The translations under genes were made by a program, and so were the position numbers. Below, piece after piece: positions 39,377 through 49,042 of a stretch of DNA of 64,000 nucleotides. The DNA is from a virus, in the IMG/VR virus record IMGVR_UViG_3300044697_000029, positions 20,250 to 84,249 of that record. One strand, given 5' to 3'. The notes below the pieces were generated by a model, which was given only the letters and a program-made list of their open reading frames with translations, made no database searches and was not told the DNA's origin. Position 1 is the first letter of the stretch. Each line of letters begins with the position of its first letter.

Positions 39377-41404
39377 ATGATCCTGCGCCGTCTCGTCGCG
39401 TTGGCTTGTACGCTTGTCCTGGCGCCCGCGTTGGCATGGGCACAAGGTTCCGTGCTGCAAGCTGGCCCTCCGGTTGGCGGCCATGTGCCGATGTATTCGC
39501 CAGGGGGCAGCTTTCAGGCCGTCATTCAGGACAGCGGACCGGCCAGCGGAGGGCAGCCTGGCCTTGGCCTGTCGGAACTTCTCGGCGTGTCACGTTCCCC
39601 CAATGCCAACAGTGGAACCGGCCCACTGGGAACCCATGCGTGCTGGTATGACGCCCCCATCACAACCGGCGGCTATCATTACATCTGCTTTGACCCGAAC
39701 GCCCAAGGTGGCGGCCTCATCGCGTATGGCAATGCCGGCACCGCGCCGCAGGAGTCGCTACAGATCGCCGTCAACGGAACGGCCTACCCATTTCCCTTCG
39801 TGCTGAGCGGCATCGCTGGCCCATCCGTCAGCACGCCCAACGATCTCATGTGCTGGAACAATTCCAACGGCACGCTGGCAAAAGACTGTGGCGAGGGTTC
39901 CAGCACAATCAATTTCGGCAACCAGCTCGGAACGGGCATCTGCCTAGGATGCAACACTGCTCTCGGCCTGAACGGTCTTGACCTTGCGGTGTATGGCAAC
40001 GGTAGCTGGGGCTACGTACAGCCCTCCACGCCGCTTCGGGGAGGCCAATGGCAGGTTTACAGCACATTCGCCACAGCCCGCGCGGCGGCGAGCGGCTCTG
40101 CCACGCTGGTCCTGAGCAGTGGCGCGACCGTCAACCCGGCGTGGATCGGGCTACCGTTCGGCTACTACGTTCCAGACGGCGGCGGCTTTGGGCTGCGGTA
40201 CTACGTGCAAAGCGTCAATGTCGGCGCCAACTCCGTCACGCTCACCAATCTCGATGCTTCCACACCGACGTTCTCCAGCGGCAATGGCGATTTTTTCTTC
40301 GGTGCGGACGTAAACGTCTCGGTGGTCAACTGCTCCGGTTCGACGTGCACATGGGTAAGCGGTGAGCAGTTCTCTCCTTTCGCCGCGGGCGGAACAACGG
40401 CTGTTGCAGTGATCGGTGGCACGGATTACGTCATCAACTCATCGACGGCGACCACGCTTTCGCTGGCTACAAGCGCGGGTACACAAACCGGCGTCTCCAT
40501 GACGCAATATACCTGGGACTTCGACACCGCCACGAACTACCGAGCCCAACTTGTTGCGGGATCGTGGGAAGAGAACTTGTTTATTGGCGCCCGCGCGATC
40601 GGCGATTTTGAAATCCGCGGGCTGCAATCCGGCGTTGGGCAGTTCCACCCGCTAGTGATCGGCAACGGATTCTCCGGATCGCCAACCAACTTCCTTTACG
40701 ACCAGATCGTTGAGAACCCAGACGGGATGCTTTCTCTGGGCGGCTCCGAGGGTGGCGACACTCTTAGAGTGCAGCCAACCAATGACTCGGCCGCCACCAA
40801 CTATCTCTACATGCCCACCCCATACACGGGAGACAACATCGCCCTGTCGGCTCGCACGAACGGGAGTGATAGCGCGGTCAATATCAACTTCGATACGCTC
40901 GGGACCGGCGCCACAATCTTTACGAGCCACACTTTCGGCTACACCGAGTTCGCGATTTATGGAGCCGGCCACGCGGACTATCCCACAGCAGCCAGCGGGT
41001 CCGGATCAGCGGTCTTTGGGGCGGCCTCTGGCACCGACACGAATGTCAATGTCCAGATGCTGCCGAAGGGAACCGGGATCGTATTGCTCGGCAATCTATG
41101 CACCGCGTCCGGATCAACGCCGCAGACATGCAATGATCCCCGCGGCATTGTCACCACCTCATCCCTTTCGACCGCCGCCTCGACGCTCGCCGCCGACTAT
41201 GTGATCGACGACAGTTCGGTGACTGGCAGTTCGATGGTGCAGTGCACGATCGATGCGTATTCCGGGACATGGCATACAAACGGCGTCCCCGTCATCGCCG
41301 CGTGCATCCCTGGGAGTGGCACGATTACGGTCAAGATTCAGAATGTTGATACTGCGAATGCGCTCAGTGGCACGGTTGGGATCGGCTTTGCCGTATTGAA
41401 CTGA
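39377..41404 (+). CDS. Third fibre-like protein with signal peptide
   Basis: 675 residues. MILRRLVALACTLVLAPALA then WAQGSV is a textbook signal peptide with AWA before Gln. The mature part is beta-rich with repeated aromatic, Gly and Asn motifs, and has the look of a tail spike or adhesin stem (YHYICFDPNAQGGGLIAYGN, VNVQMLPKGTGIVLLG). It ends one base into the first tail adaptor gene. Confidence 0.65.
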   Translation: MILRRLVALACTLVLAPALAWAQGSVLQAGPPVGGHVPMYSPGGSFQAVIQDSGPASGGQPGLGLSELLGVSRSPNANSGTGPLGTHACWYDAPITTGGYHYICFDPNAQGGGLIAYGNAGTAPQESLQIAVNGTAYPFPFVLSGIAGPSVSTPNDLMCWNNSNGTLAKDCGEGSSTINFGNQLGTGICLGCNTALGLNGLDLAVYGNGSWGYVQPSTPLRGGQWQVYSTFATARAAASGSATLVLSSGATVNPAWIGLPFGYYVPDGGGFGLRYYVQSVNVGANSVTLTNLDASTPTFSSGNGDFFFGADVNVSVVNCSGSTCTWVSGEQFSPFAAGGTTAVAVIGGTDYVINSSTATTLSLATSAGTQTGVSMTQYTWDFDTATNYRAQLVAGSWEENLFIGARAIGDFEIRGLQSGVGQFHPLVIGNGFSGSPTNFLYDQIVENPDGMLSLGGSEGGDTLRVQPTNDSAATNYLYMPTPYTGDNIALSARTNGSDSAVNINFDTLGTGATIFTSHTFGYTEFAIYGAGHADYPTAASGSGSAVFGAASGTDTNVNVQMLPKGTGIVLLGNLCTASGSTPQTCNDPRGIVTTSSLSTAASTLAADYVIDDSSVTGSSMVQCTIDAYSGTWHTNGVPVIAACIPGSGTITVKIQNVDTANALSGTVGIGFAVLN

Positions 41405-41976
41405 TGATGACGGCACTCGATATCGTAAATGCCGCCATCCAGTACATCGGCGACGACCAGCCTCCGGTCACAGGTTCGTACCCGACCTTCGATGACAGTG
41501 CGGCCGGGATCGCGGCTGCTGCACTCTACGGCTCCTGCGTCTCGACGGTGGCCCGGCAGTTCGGATGGGATTTCGGGCGCAACCAGGTCGCGCTGGCGAC
41601 ATCTGGGAATGCGGCGCCGCTAGGATGGGCCTACGAGTATCTCTACCCATCCCTCGCCGTTGAGGTGCAGCAGATCGTTCCGCCTGCCATCGCTGATCCG
41701 AACAATCCGCTGCCGCAGAACTGGTCTGTTGGCAGCGCTCTTGTTTCTGGGGTGCCCACCAAGGTGATCTGGTCGAATGAGCAGGCGGCTTTGGCGGTGT
41801 TCACCAATCCGCAGTTGAGCAACCCGACCGTGTGGGACCCGTTGTTTCGCGAGGCGGTGGTGCGGCTGCTGGGGTCCGAGATGGCGATTGCGGTTGCCGG
41901 CAAGCCGGATACGAGCCGCGACCTGCTTGAAAGCGCCAGCGGCTTCGGGAATGCCGGGATGACGAGGCCGAACTAG
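41404..41976 (+). CDS. Tail adaptor (tail tubular A-like) paralogue 1
   Basis: 190 residues. The N-terminus TALDIVNAAIQYIGDDQP, a helix with VARQFGWDF, an aromatic EYLYPSLAVEVQQIVPP segment and the ending WDPLFREAVVRLLGSEMAIAV match the fold pattern of T7 gp11-like adaptors, which link the portal to the nozzle. It is the first of three such genes in this region. Confidence 0.7.
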   Translation: MMTALDIVNAAIQYIGDDQPPVTGSYPTFDDSAAGIAAAALYGSCVSTVARQFGWDFGRNQVALATSGNAAPLGWAYEYLYPSLAVEVQQIVPPAIADPNNPLPQNWSVGSALVSGVPTKVIWSNEQAALAVFTNPQLSNPTVWDPLFREAVVRLLGSEMAIAVAGKPDTSRDLLESASGFGNAGMTRPN

Positions 41977-41991
41977 AGGAGCGCCAACTTC

Positions 41992-42501
41992 TCAGCCCCA
42001 CGTTTGGTTTGGTGGCGGGGGGCCTTGATAGTCCTGTGTATTGATAAGAAAAGCGCAACGCGGCTCATGAAAACTGAACTTTGTCGGGGCACGCGATGCC
42101 TGTAGCGGCTCGCCGCAACGCGCGGCGTTGATGGCGCACCCAGCAATCGCACGTAACCGCTCCCGATTGTCAGGGTCCATGTTCCATTTTCCGCCATGAA
42201 AGTGTGGGTCACTCGCCTTTCCCACCGCGATGGCCGCAGCGTCCAACAGAGTCGCGCTATCTACTGGTTGTGGTGCTGCAAGATTCGGAATTATGAGGTG
42301 CGGACCGCCAGAATGGCGCAGTTCCGCATCTATCATGGCCTGATAGTGCGCCTTACAATCGGGGGCGGCTACCGCCATCGCCGCAGTTGGCTCGCGCATT
42401 TCCACCAACACGTCGTGCGCAATGAGCCGCCAGTCCGAAACGCCGCTCAGGACACCATCCTGGATAACCTTCGCAACGCGGTCTATCAGGTCGCCGTCCA
42501 T
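41992..42501 (-). CDS. Leftward hypothetical protein between adaptor genes
   Basis: 169 residues from ATG 42501, which has TAGGAG upstream. Helical N-terminal part (DGDLIDRVAKVIQDGVLSG ... IAHDVLVEM), then a region with CGEPL and HFHGGKW. No family recognised. It is antisense to the late genes and starts 22 bases from the divergent adaptor 2 gene, so it probably has its own promoter in that gap or in the adaptor gene. Confidence 0.55.
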   Translation of the reverse strand: MDGDLIDRVAKVIQDGVLSGVSDWRLIAHDVLVEMREPTAAMAVAAPDCKAHYQAMIDAELRHSGGPHLIIPNLAAPQPVDSATLLDAAAIAVGKASDPHFHGGKWNMDPDNRERLRAIAGCAINAARCGEPLQASRAPTKFSFHEPRCAFLINTQDYQGPPPPNQTWG

Positions 42502-42523
42502 CGGGCTGCTCCTAGGGGAATGA

Positions 42524-43156
42524 ATGGTCGCATCTGTCCAGTCTCCGGCCGATATTGTCAACCTCGCGCTATCCCGTGCCGGCCGCACGGAGCGCGTCGG
42601 CAATCTCTACGACGGCAGCGAGTTCGCCAAACGCGCGCTCGACACGTACGGCCAGACCCGCGACGCGCTGCTCCGCAACGCAGACTGGGGCTTTCCGCGC
42701 CGCGATACTGCGCTGACGCTGCTGAAGTCCGCGCCGGCAGGCGGCTACGTGCCAGGCATTTCGACGTGGAATCCAGCGCTCAACCCGCCGCGGCCGTACT
42801 CGTACGAATACGCCTACCCGACTGACTGCATGCTGCTGCGCGCGATCCGGCCACCGTCGATCTGGCAGCCTGAGTTCACGCCGCTGCCGCAGGTGTTCGA
42901 GATCGCCAACGACGCGGTACCGGTGAACAACCAAGGGGGCGCCCCGGGGCGTGTGATCCTGTGCTACCTCGGCGACGCAGTGGCTACCTACTGCGGGCAA
43001 GTCACAGACATGACGCAGTGGGATATCGGGTTCGTTGAGGCGATGGCAAACGAAATGGCGCGGGCATTGAGCATGGGGAAAGTGGCGCCGCAACAGCAGG
43101 CCAACCCGTTCCCGGGTGCGATACAGCCGGTGCATACGCCGGTTTTGCAGGGATAA
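42524..43156 (+). CDS. Tail adaptor paralogue 2
   Basis: 210 residues. SPADIVNLALSRAGRTERVG at the N-terminus, a TRDALLRNADWGFPRRDTAL helix, YSYEYAYPTDCMLLRAI and a C-terminal helix WDIGFVEAMANEMARALSM give the same layout as the adaptors before and after it. It is a likely component of the tail tube or its collar. Confidence 0.7.
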   Translation: MVASVQSPADIVNLALSRAGRTERVGNLYDGSEFAKRALDTYGQTRDALLRNADWGFPRRDTALTLLKSAPAGGYVPGISTWNPALNPPRPYSYEYAYPTDCMLLRAIRPPSIWQPEFTPLPQVFEIANDAVPVNNQGGAPGRVILCYLGDAVATYCGQVTDMTQWDIGFVEAMANEMARALSMGKVAPQQQANPFPGAIQPVHTPVLQG

Positions 43157-43159
43157 CCG

Positions 43160-44080
43160 ATGCAGGTCGAGGACATTTGTAACAGAGCACTCGATATCTG
43201 CGGGTGTCCTGAGCAGGCAATCGGTGACATCCAGCAGGGCACCAACGCTGCCCGTATTCTGCTGCGGCACTACATCCCGTGCCTTGAGCAATTGTCGCGC
43301 GCCGCATACTGGAATACGCATCGTAAACAAGCGCCGATGCAGTTGCTCGGCGCCAAGCCGGGTTTCGGTCCTGCGGTTCCGAGCGGCCAACAGCCGACAT
43401 ATGGTTCACAGGTTATCTTCCCTTGGACCTATGAATATGCGTGGCCGATCGACTGCGTCGCCGCAAGATTTGTACCGTGGAACAATAGCCTTCCACAGAG
43501 CGCGACTCCCTCCAACAATACCTCCGTTCCGCCGGTCCCTCCCACCACATTCGACGCGCCGTTCCAGACACCGGCTACCATCATGCCGGCAAGAATGTTG
43601 GTTGCCAGCGACAACAACTATCCTCTGCCGATCAGTCCGGAGACACCGCCGCAACAATGGTGGAACACACGCGGTGCCGCACCCGACATCAGAACGGTCG
43701 TGCTGACCAATGTTCCGAATGCCGAGTTGGTCTATACGGCATTCATCCCCTACCCAAATCTGTGGGACCCGCTGTTCCAGGAAGCGATGGCGGCGCTGTT
43801 GGCGACGTATCTTGCACTGCCATGCAATGCGGACAAGAAGGAGGGACGCGCCCTGCGGGCCGAAGCGATTGCGATTGCGAAAGCCGCTATAGGACAGGCG
43901 CGGGTGCGCGATGGGAATGAGGGAACGAATGTCCTCACCCACACACCGGATTGGATACGAGCGCGCAACAGAGGCGCCAGCTATGCGGGATGGGGTGGCC
44001 TTGGCGGCTTTGAAGATGGTCCTGGCGTTCTAGGCTACGGCTGGTCGAGTTGCGTGTTCGGCGATGGCACCGCATTTTAG
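43160..44080 (+). CDS. Tail adaptor paralogue 3
   Basis: 306 residues. EDICNRALDICGCPEQAIGD, a CLEQLSRAAYWN helix, WTYEYAWPIDCVAARFVPW and PNLWDPLFQEAMAALLATYL show the adaptor layout, with a Pro/Thr/Ser insertion in the middle and a Gly-rich end. It is the largest of the three and is followed directly by the nozzle gene, so it may be the one that contacts it. Confidence 0.7.
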   Translation: MQVEDICNRALDICGCPEQAIGDIQQGTNAARILLRHYIPCLEQLSRAAYWNTHRKQAPMQLLGAKPGFGPAVPSGQQPTYGSQVIFPWTYEYAWPIDCVAARFVPWNNSLPQSATPSNNTSVPPVPPTTFDAPFQTPATIMPARMLVASDNNYPLPISPETPPQQWWNTRGAAPDIRTVVLTNVPNAELVYTAFIPYPNLWDPLFQEAMAALLATYLALPCNADKKEGRALRAEAIAIAKAAIGQARVRDGNEGTNVLTHTPDWIRARNRGASYAGWGGLGGFEDGPGVLGYGWSSCVFGDGTAF

Positions 44081-44095
44081 TCCGAAGTCGTAATA

Positions 44096-47000
44096 ATGTC
44101 CGTCCCCTTCGGCCAATTCGCTTTCAGTCGCGGCGAGATCGCGCCCGCGCTTTTCGGGCACGTCGATCTTGCCGGTTTCCACGTCGCCGCGTCCACGATG
44201 CGGAATATGTTCGTGGGGTTCACCGGAGGTGCCTACAGCCGGCCCGGAACGTCCTTCGTCGGCTTTTCCAAGCAGACCGGGCGCGGCTATCCGCCGCGCC
44301 TTGTGCCGTTTCAGTTCTCGATCCTTCAGGGCCTCGCGCTTGAGTTCGGCAACGAATACATGCGCGTCATCAGCAACGGCGCGTTTGTCACTGAGGCGCC
44401 AATCGCGATCACCGGTGCGACGAAAGCGAATCCGTGCGTCCTGAGCATCACAGCGGACGGCGCGACTGCGGCGACGCCGGTCGCCAACTCGACCACTTCC
44501 CCCTATGCTCCTGGCGATACGATTACGCTGGCGGGTGGCACATATGGCACGCCAGCAGTGCTCGCCGTTACCAACACGCTGTTGCAGAGCGTGGACGTGA
44601 ACGCGGCTGGCATCACCTACGTCCCTGGTGATACCATCGTCCCGGCCGGGGGGACGCAATCGACTCCGGCGCAGTTGACCGTTGCCACGACACAAGTCGT
44701 TTCTGCGACCATCAATGCGGGCGGATCAAGCGGCACGGATGGCACGCAGACAGTGACGGGAACCACCGGGACCGGGACAAAGTTCCAGGCGTCCGTCACC
44801 GTTTCCGGAGGCGCAATCACGGCAATCCTCGCCATCACGGTGCCGGGCGCCTATACTGCAAACCCGAGCAACCTCGGGGCGGAGCCGGTCAGCGGCGGCA
44901 CATTGACCGGCGCATCCCTCGCCGTCGTCATGGGCTGCCGCACGGTCAGCGTATCCGCCGCCGGCGTGTTCACAGCGAATCCGTCCGACCGGGCTTTCAC
45001 GCAAGCATCCACATCCGGGTTAGGGACCGATGCCACCTTCGATTTCGCGGTCATGGCGCCGCACGCCGTTACGGTTTCGGCGGCCGGCAATTATAGCGTC
45101 GAACCCAGCAATCCGGTGGGGCAGTCCGCGACCAGTGGCGAGGGCGATGGCGCGACCTTCAATGTGACCTGGGGTGCGGCTGCTGCATTCGGCGCCGGCG
45201 ACTGGATCGCGGTTGCCGGGGTTGGCGGAATGACCGAGCTAAACGGCAACACCTATGTCGTGGGTTCCGCGTCGTCGTCTGGCGTGTCGCTGACGGATGT
45301 CTATGGCAACAACATAAACTCAACAGCTTTCGGCGCCTACACCTCTGGGGGCACTGCCGCGCGCATCTATACGCTGACCACACCATATTCCGAGATCGAT
45401 CTCCCTTATCTGAAATGGACCCAATCGGCCGATGTCATGTCGATCTGCTGTCGGAATCAGCAAACCGGCACGGAATACGAGCCGATGGAACTGTCCCGGT
45501 ATGCTGACGACAATTTCGTGCTGGCACCCTTGGCGATCGGCGCATCCGCAGCGGCGCCCACCGGCGCATCGGCTGTATCTTCTGGCGGCAGCGGCACCAC
45601 CCACTATCAGTATGTCATCACGTCGATTGATCCGGCCAACGGAACGGAAAGCGTGGCAAGCAACATTGCCGAACTGGACAATGTGATTGATATCGCGGCC
45701 ACAGCCGGCTCAAATCAGGTCTCATGGAATCAGGTCGTCGGCGCCAACAACTATAATGTCTATAAGGCGGCGGAATCACAGCTTCCCATTCCGATCGGAT
45801 CAGCATTCGGCTATGCCGCGACGGTCGCTGGAACATCTTGGAACGATACGAACATCGTTCCTGACTTCCAGCAGGTGCCTCCCCTTGATACGAATCCGTT
45901 CGCGCGCGGTGCGATTCTCGGCGTGCCTGTAATCGCTGGCGGCGGCGGCTATACCAGTTCGTGCACGGCGACCATCACGACCAGTACAGGGAGCGGCGCG
46001 CTTCTTGCCACGGTCACGAGCAATGGTGTCCTGGTGGATGTCATCGTGCTGGCGGCGGGCAAGAACTACGCGCCGACGGATTATGTCACGATCACCGGCA
46101 ATGGCGCGGGTGCGGAAGCCGCCCTTACGGTAGGCCCGAGCAGCGGAACCTATCCAAGCGTGGTCGCCTACTACCAGCAGCGCCGGGTCTATGCCTCCAG
46201 CGGCAACAATCCGGATACCTACTGGATGTCGCAGCCCGGCAATTTCCTTGATTTCGACGTGCGCGTGCCGACCATTGCTTCCGATGCGATAACCGGCAAT
46301 CCTTGGTCGGTCCAGGTGAACGGGATACAGTGGATGCTGCCGATGCCGGGCGGCCTCCTGGTGTTCACTGGTGAGCAACTTTGGCAATTGACCGGCGCGG
46401 GCGGCTCTGGGCTGTCTCCCGTCGCGATCACGCCGAGCGACCAGCAGGCGCAGCCGCAGGCGTTCAATGGCATTTCCGCTACTGTTCCCCCCACCCAGAT
46501 CGGCTATGACGTGCTGTTCACGGATGCCGTGGGCAGCAACGTCTATGACGTCACCTACCAGTACTGGCTGAATATCTACACCGGCACCGACATAACGATT
46601 TTCTCGACGCATCTGTTCAAGGGATTTTCGGTCGAGCAATGGGCGTGGTGCCGCCAGCCCTACAAGATCGTCTGGGCTGTGCGCAGCGACGGCGCCGCCC
46701 TGTCCCTCACCTTCCTCAAAGAGCAAGAAGTCATCGGCTGGGCACGGCATGATACGCAGGGACTTTTCGAGAGTGTGTGCTCAGTCATCGAGCCGCCGGT
46801 GAACGCTCCGTATTTCGCCGCGCAGCGATTTCTAGCGGCGGGAACGGCCTACACGATCGAGCGCATGGACAACCGGCAGTGGGCTGCGATTGAGGACTCT
46901 TGGTGCGTCGATGCAGCGGTATCGCTGCCGCACACCTATCCGCAGGCCACACTCTATGCAAGTTCGGCCACGGGTCTCGGCGCGATCTCAGGCGTTACCG

Positions 47001-48076
47001 ATCTCGTGGGCGGAAGCAACTATTCGGCTGCGACAACCGCTCAGGTGATCGACCAGAATGGTGAGGGACCGGGAGGCGGCGCAACCCCCGAGCTGACGAT
47101 CGTTGATGGCGTCGTGACAGCGGTCGCTTTCGGTGCGCAGGGCGCTGGATATATCTACCCGGCGCTGGTGTTCAACGATCCCAGTGGCATGGGCAACGGC
47201 GCGTCAGGGACGTGCGTGCTCGACAACAGCGCGACATTCTCCGCGACTGCTGGGGTATTCTCGGTCGGGAATGTGGGGAATGTGATCCGAACCGGCGGCG
47301 GCGTGGCGACGATCACGGCCTACACGGATGCCGAACACGTTACAGCGAACATCACGCAGCCGATCGTGCAGACCATCCCGAATACGGGGGGGGCACCGAT
47401 CCCGCAGACCGCTGGCAACTGGACGATGGATGCGCCGGTGACAATGGTCAGCGGCCTTGGTCATCTTGCCGGGATGTCGGTAACAGGACTGGCAGACGGT
47501 GCGGTGATCCCCCCGACAACCGTAAGTACCACAGGGTCGATCTCGCTCGGGACAGCGGCAACCCAGGTCATTGTGGGGCTTGGTTTCGAGGCGCAGTTGC
47601 AGCAACCGTACATGCCGGAGCAGACCGTGCAGGGTCAGCGTAAGCGCATCGCGCGGGTGACAGCGCGCGTCGAGGCATCGGGGCAATTCCTGATCGGGGC
47701 CAATCAGCCCGATGCCTCGACGCTTTCCCCGCCGCGTCTTGTCGCGGCCTGGAACAACATGGCTGTCGCCAATCCAGGCCAGATGACACCCCCCTTGCTG
47801 CCGCCGTATGGTGGCACGACATTGCCGCTCTACACGGGCGATATCCGCATCCCAGTCAAGGGAGGGTTTGCCAAGCCCGGACAGGCGGCCGTCCAGCAAA
47901 GCCTTCCATTGCCGCTGAACGTGCTTGCATTTGTTCCGGAATACGATCTCGGAGATCTTGTCGAGGGAGGCAAGCCAGCGGCACGTTCTCCCCAGGAACA
48001 GCGGCGCAGCGGCCAGCAAGGGCCGGCGGGCCCCCTAATGCCACCGTTTGCCTCGGGTCAGTATGGCGTGCGTTGA
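44096..48076 (+). CDS. Tail nozzle / tail tubular B-like protein
   Basis: 1326 residues. The N-terminus GQFAFSRGEIAPALFGHVDL, then TMRNMFVGFTGGAYSRPGTSF, LALEFGNEYMRVI and later YYQQRRVYASSGNNPDTYWM and LLVFTGEQLWQLTG fits the large nozzle proteins of T7-like tails. Long Gly/Thr-rich beta insertions at about 110-430 may be surface domains. It continues the adaptor series. The length is well above the T7 protein. Confidence 0.82.
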   Translation: MSVPFGQFAFSRGEIAPALFGHVDLAGFHVAASTMRNMFVGFTGGAYSRPGTSFVGFSKQTGRGYPPRLVPFQFSILQGLALEFGNEYMRVISNGAFVTEAPIAITGATKANPCVLSITADGATAATPVANSTTSPYAPGDTITLAGGTYGTPAVLAVTNTLLQSVDVNAAGITYVPGDTIVPAGGTQSTPAQLTVATTQVVSATINAGGSSGTDGTQTVTGTTGTGTKFQASVTVSGGAITAILAITVPGAYTANPSNLGAEPVSGGTLTGASLAVVMGCRTVSVSAAGVFTANPSDRAFTQASTSGLGTDATFDFAVMAPHAVTVSAAGNYSVEPSNPVGQSATSGEGDGATFNVTWGAAAAFGAGDWIAVAGVGGMTELNGNTYVVGSASSSGVSLTDVYGNNINSTAFGAYTSGGTAARIYTLTTPYSEIDLPYLKWTQSADVMSICCRNQQTGTEYEPMELSRYADDNFVLAPLAIGASAAAPTGASAVSSGGSGTTHYQYVITSIDPANGTESVASNIAELDNVIDIAATAGSNQVSWNQVVGANNYNVYKAAESQLPIPIGSAFGYAATVAGTSWNDTNIVPDFQQVPPLDTNPFARGAILGVPVIAGGGGYTSSCTATITTSTGSGALLATVTSNGVLVDVIVLAAGKNYAPTDYVTITGNGAGAEAALTVGPSSGTYPSVVAYYQQRRVYASSGNNPDTYWMSQPGNFLDFDVRVPTIASDAITGNPWSVQVNGIQWMLPMPGGLLVFTGEQLWQLTGAGGSGLSPVAITPSDQQAQPQAFNGISATVPPTQIGYDVLFTDAVGSNVYDVTYQYWLNIYTGTDITIFSTHLFKGFSVEQWAWCRQPYKIVWAVRSDGAALSLTFLKEQEVIGWARHDTQGLFESVCSVIEPPVNAPYFAAQRFLAAGTAYTIERMDNRQWAAIEDSWCVDAAVSLPHTYPQATLYASSATGLGAISGVTDLVGGSNYSAATTAQVIDQNGEGPGGGATPELTIVDGVVTAVAFGAQGAGYIYPALVFNDPSGMGNGASGTCVLDNSATFSATAGVFSVGNVGNVIRTGGGVATITAYTDAEHVTANITQPIVQTIPNTGGAPIPQTAGNWTMDAPVTMVSGLGHLAGMSVTGLADGAVIPPTTVSTTGSISLGTAATQVIVGLGFEAQLQQPYMPEQTVQGQRKRIARVTARVEASGQFLIGANQPDASTLSPPRLVAAWNNMAVANPGQMTPPLLPPYGGTTLPLYTGDIRIPVKGGFAKPGQAAVQQSLPLPLNVLAFVPEYDLGDLVEGGKPAARSPQEQRRSGQQGPAGPLMPPFASGQYGVR

Positions 48077-48509
48077 GCTGATCCCCGCCCGTGCGGGCCA
48101 TGCGATCGAGGTTGCGAGGCGGTCCAGAGCCGCAGTGACCACCTCGGCCGAACGCTGCGGCATCGACGTGCGCCGCGCCGTGAGGGCAGCCGTTGCCGGT
48201 TCAAGGCGTTCCCTGGCGCTTCGGGTCGATGGCCGCGTCGTAGCGATCTATGGCATCGTGGGGGCGTTGGTATCAGGCGAGACGACGATATGGCTGCATG
48301 CCGCCCGAGGGGTTGCGCGGCATTTGGTCGCAGCTTGCCAGCACGAACTGGCCGAATTGATTGCATCTGAAAACCGACTTGTGGCCTACATCGCGCCGGA
48401 TGATGATGTCGCTCTGCGCTTTGTGCGCCACTGGGGGTTTCGAGCCGATGGCGAACTGCCGAACGGAATGCGCCGCGTGATCCTGGATACGAAGGAGATG
48501 CGGCGGTGA
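48063..48509 (+). CDS. T7 gp13-like GNAT-fold protein
   Basis: 148 residues from ATG 48063, overlapping the nozzle gene by 14 bases. The sequence VELIPARAGHAIEVARRSRA ... LALRVDGRVVAIYGIVGAL ... IAPDDDVALRFVRHWGFRAD has the strand and motif order of a GNAT acetyltransferase, as in T7 gp13-family proteins that assist assembly of internal virion proteins. The acetyl-CoA-binding segment is weak, so catalysis is uncertain. Confidence 0.65.
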   Translation: MACVELIPARAGHAIEVARRSRAAVTTSAERCGIDVRRAVRAAVAGSRRSLALRVDGRVVAIYGIVGALVSGETTIWLHAARGVARHLVAACQHELAELIASENRLVAYIAPDDDVALRFVRHWGFRADGELPNGMRRVILDTKEMRR

Positions 48510-49039
48510 GCCTTCCGGCACTAGCTCTCGGCGGTTTGGCGCTGTCTGCGGTTGGGCAGGTTGGAAGCGGCATCGCGCAGTCACAGGCTGCGTCCTATCA
48601 GGCCGCCGTCAGTCGCAACAACGCCATCGAAGCCGGCCAGAACGCGACCTACGCAGAAGAGGCGGGCGCGCAGCAGGAAGAGATTGCCGGGCGCAAGGCT
48701 GCGGCCCAGAGTGGCGCCGTGAAGGCCGGGTTGGCGGCGAACAACATTGATGTCAATTCCGGGTCTGCGGTTGGCGTTGAGACCGGCGAGCGGGAAAGCG
48801 GCGAGTTGAGCGAAGAGAACGTCATCAACAATGCCATGCTGCAAGCCTACGGCTACCAGACGCAAGTGACGGGCTATCAGGCACAAGCCGGATTGCAAAG
48901 CCAAGAGGCGGCGACGGCGATCCCTGGCAGTCTGCTGGCGGCTGGTGGGTCGTTCGCATCCAATGCGTCCCTTCTGCCCGGAAAGTTCTCTGGCTTCGGG
49001 AGTTATGAGCCGTTTATCGACAGCGGCACGTGGGGTTAG
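48506..49039 (+). CDS. T7 gp14-like internal virion protein
   Basis: 177 residues from GTG 48506 (GTGA overlap). An N-terminal hydrophobic segment (LALGGLALSAVGQVGSGIAQ) is followed by Ala/Gln/Glu-rich helices, as in gp14-type ejection proteins that line the DNA channel through the host outer membrane. Position between the gp13-like gene and a large internal protein fits. Confidence 0.68.
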   Translation: MSLPALALGGLALSAVGQVGSGIAQSQAASYQAAVSRNNAIEAGQNATYAEEAGAQQEEIAGRKAAAQSGAVKAGLAANNIDVNSGSAVGVETGERESGELSEENVINNAMLQAYGYQTQVTGYQAQAGLQSQEAATAIPGSLLAAGGSFASNASLLPGKFSGFGSYEPFIDSGTWG

Positions 49040-49042
49040 ACC

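Noticed and set aside
32976-41404. Diversity-generating retroelement like that of BPP-1
   Set aside because: No reverse transcriptase gene or template/variable repeat pair is seen despite the BPP-1-like gene order.
45800-46750. 316-residue leftward open frame
   Set aside because: Antisense to the tail nozzle gene, which has clear family motifs.
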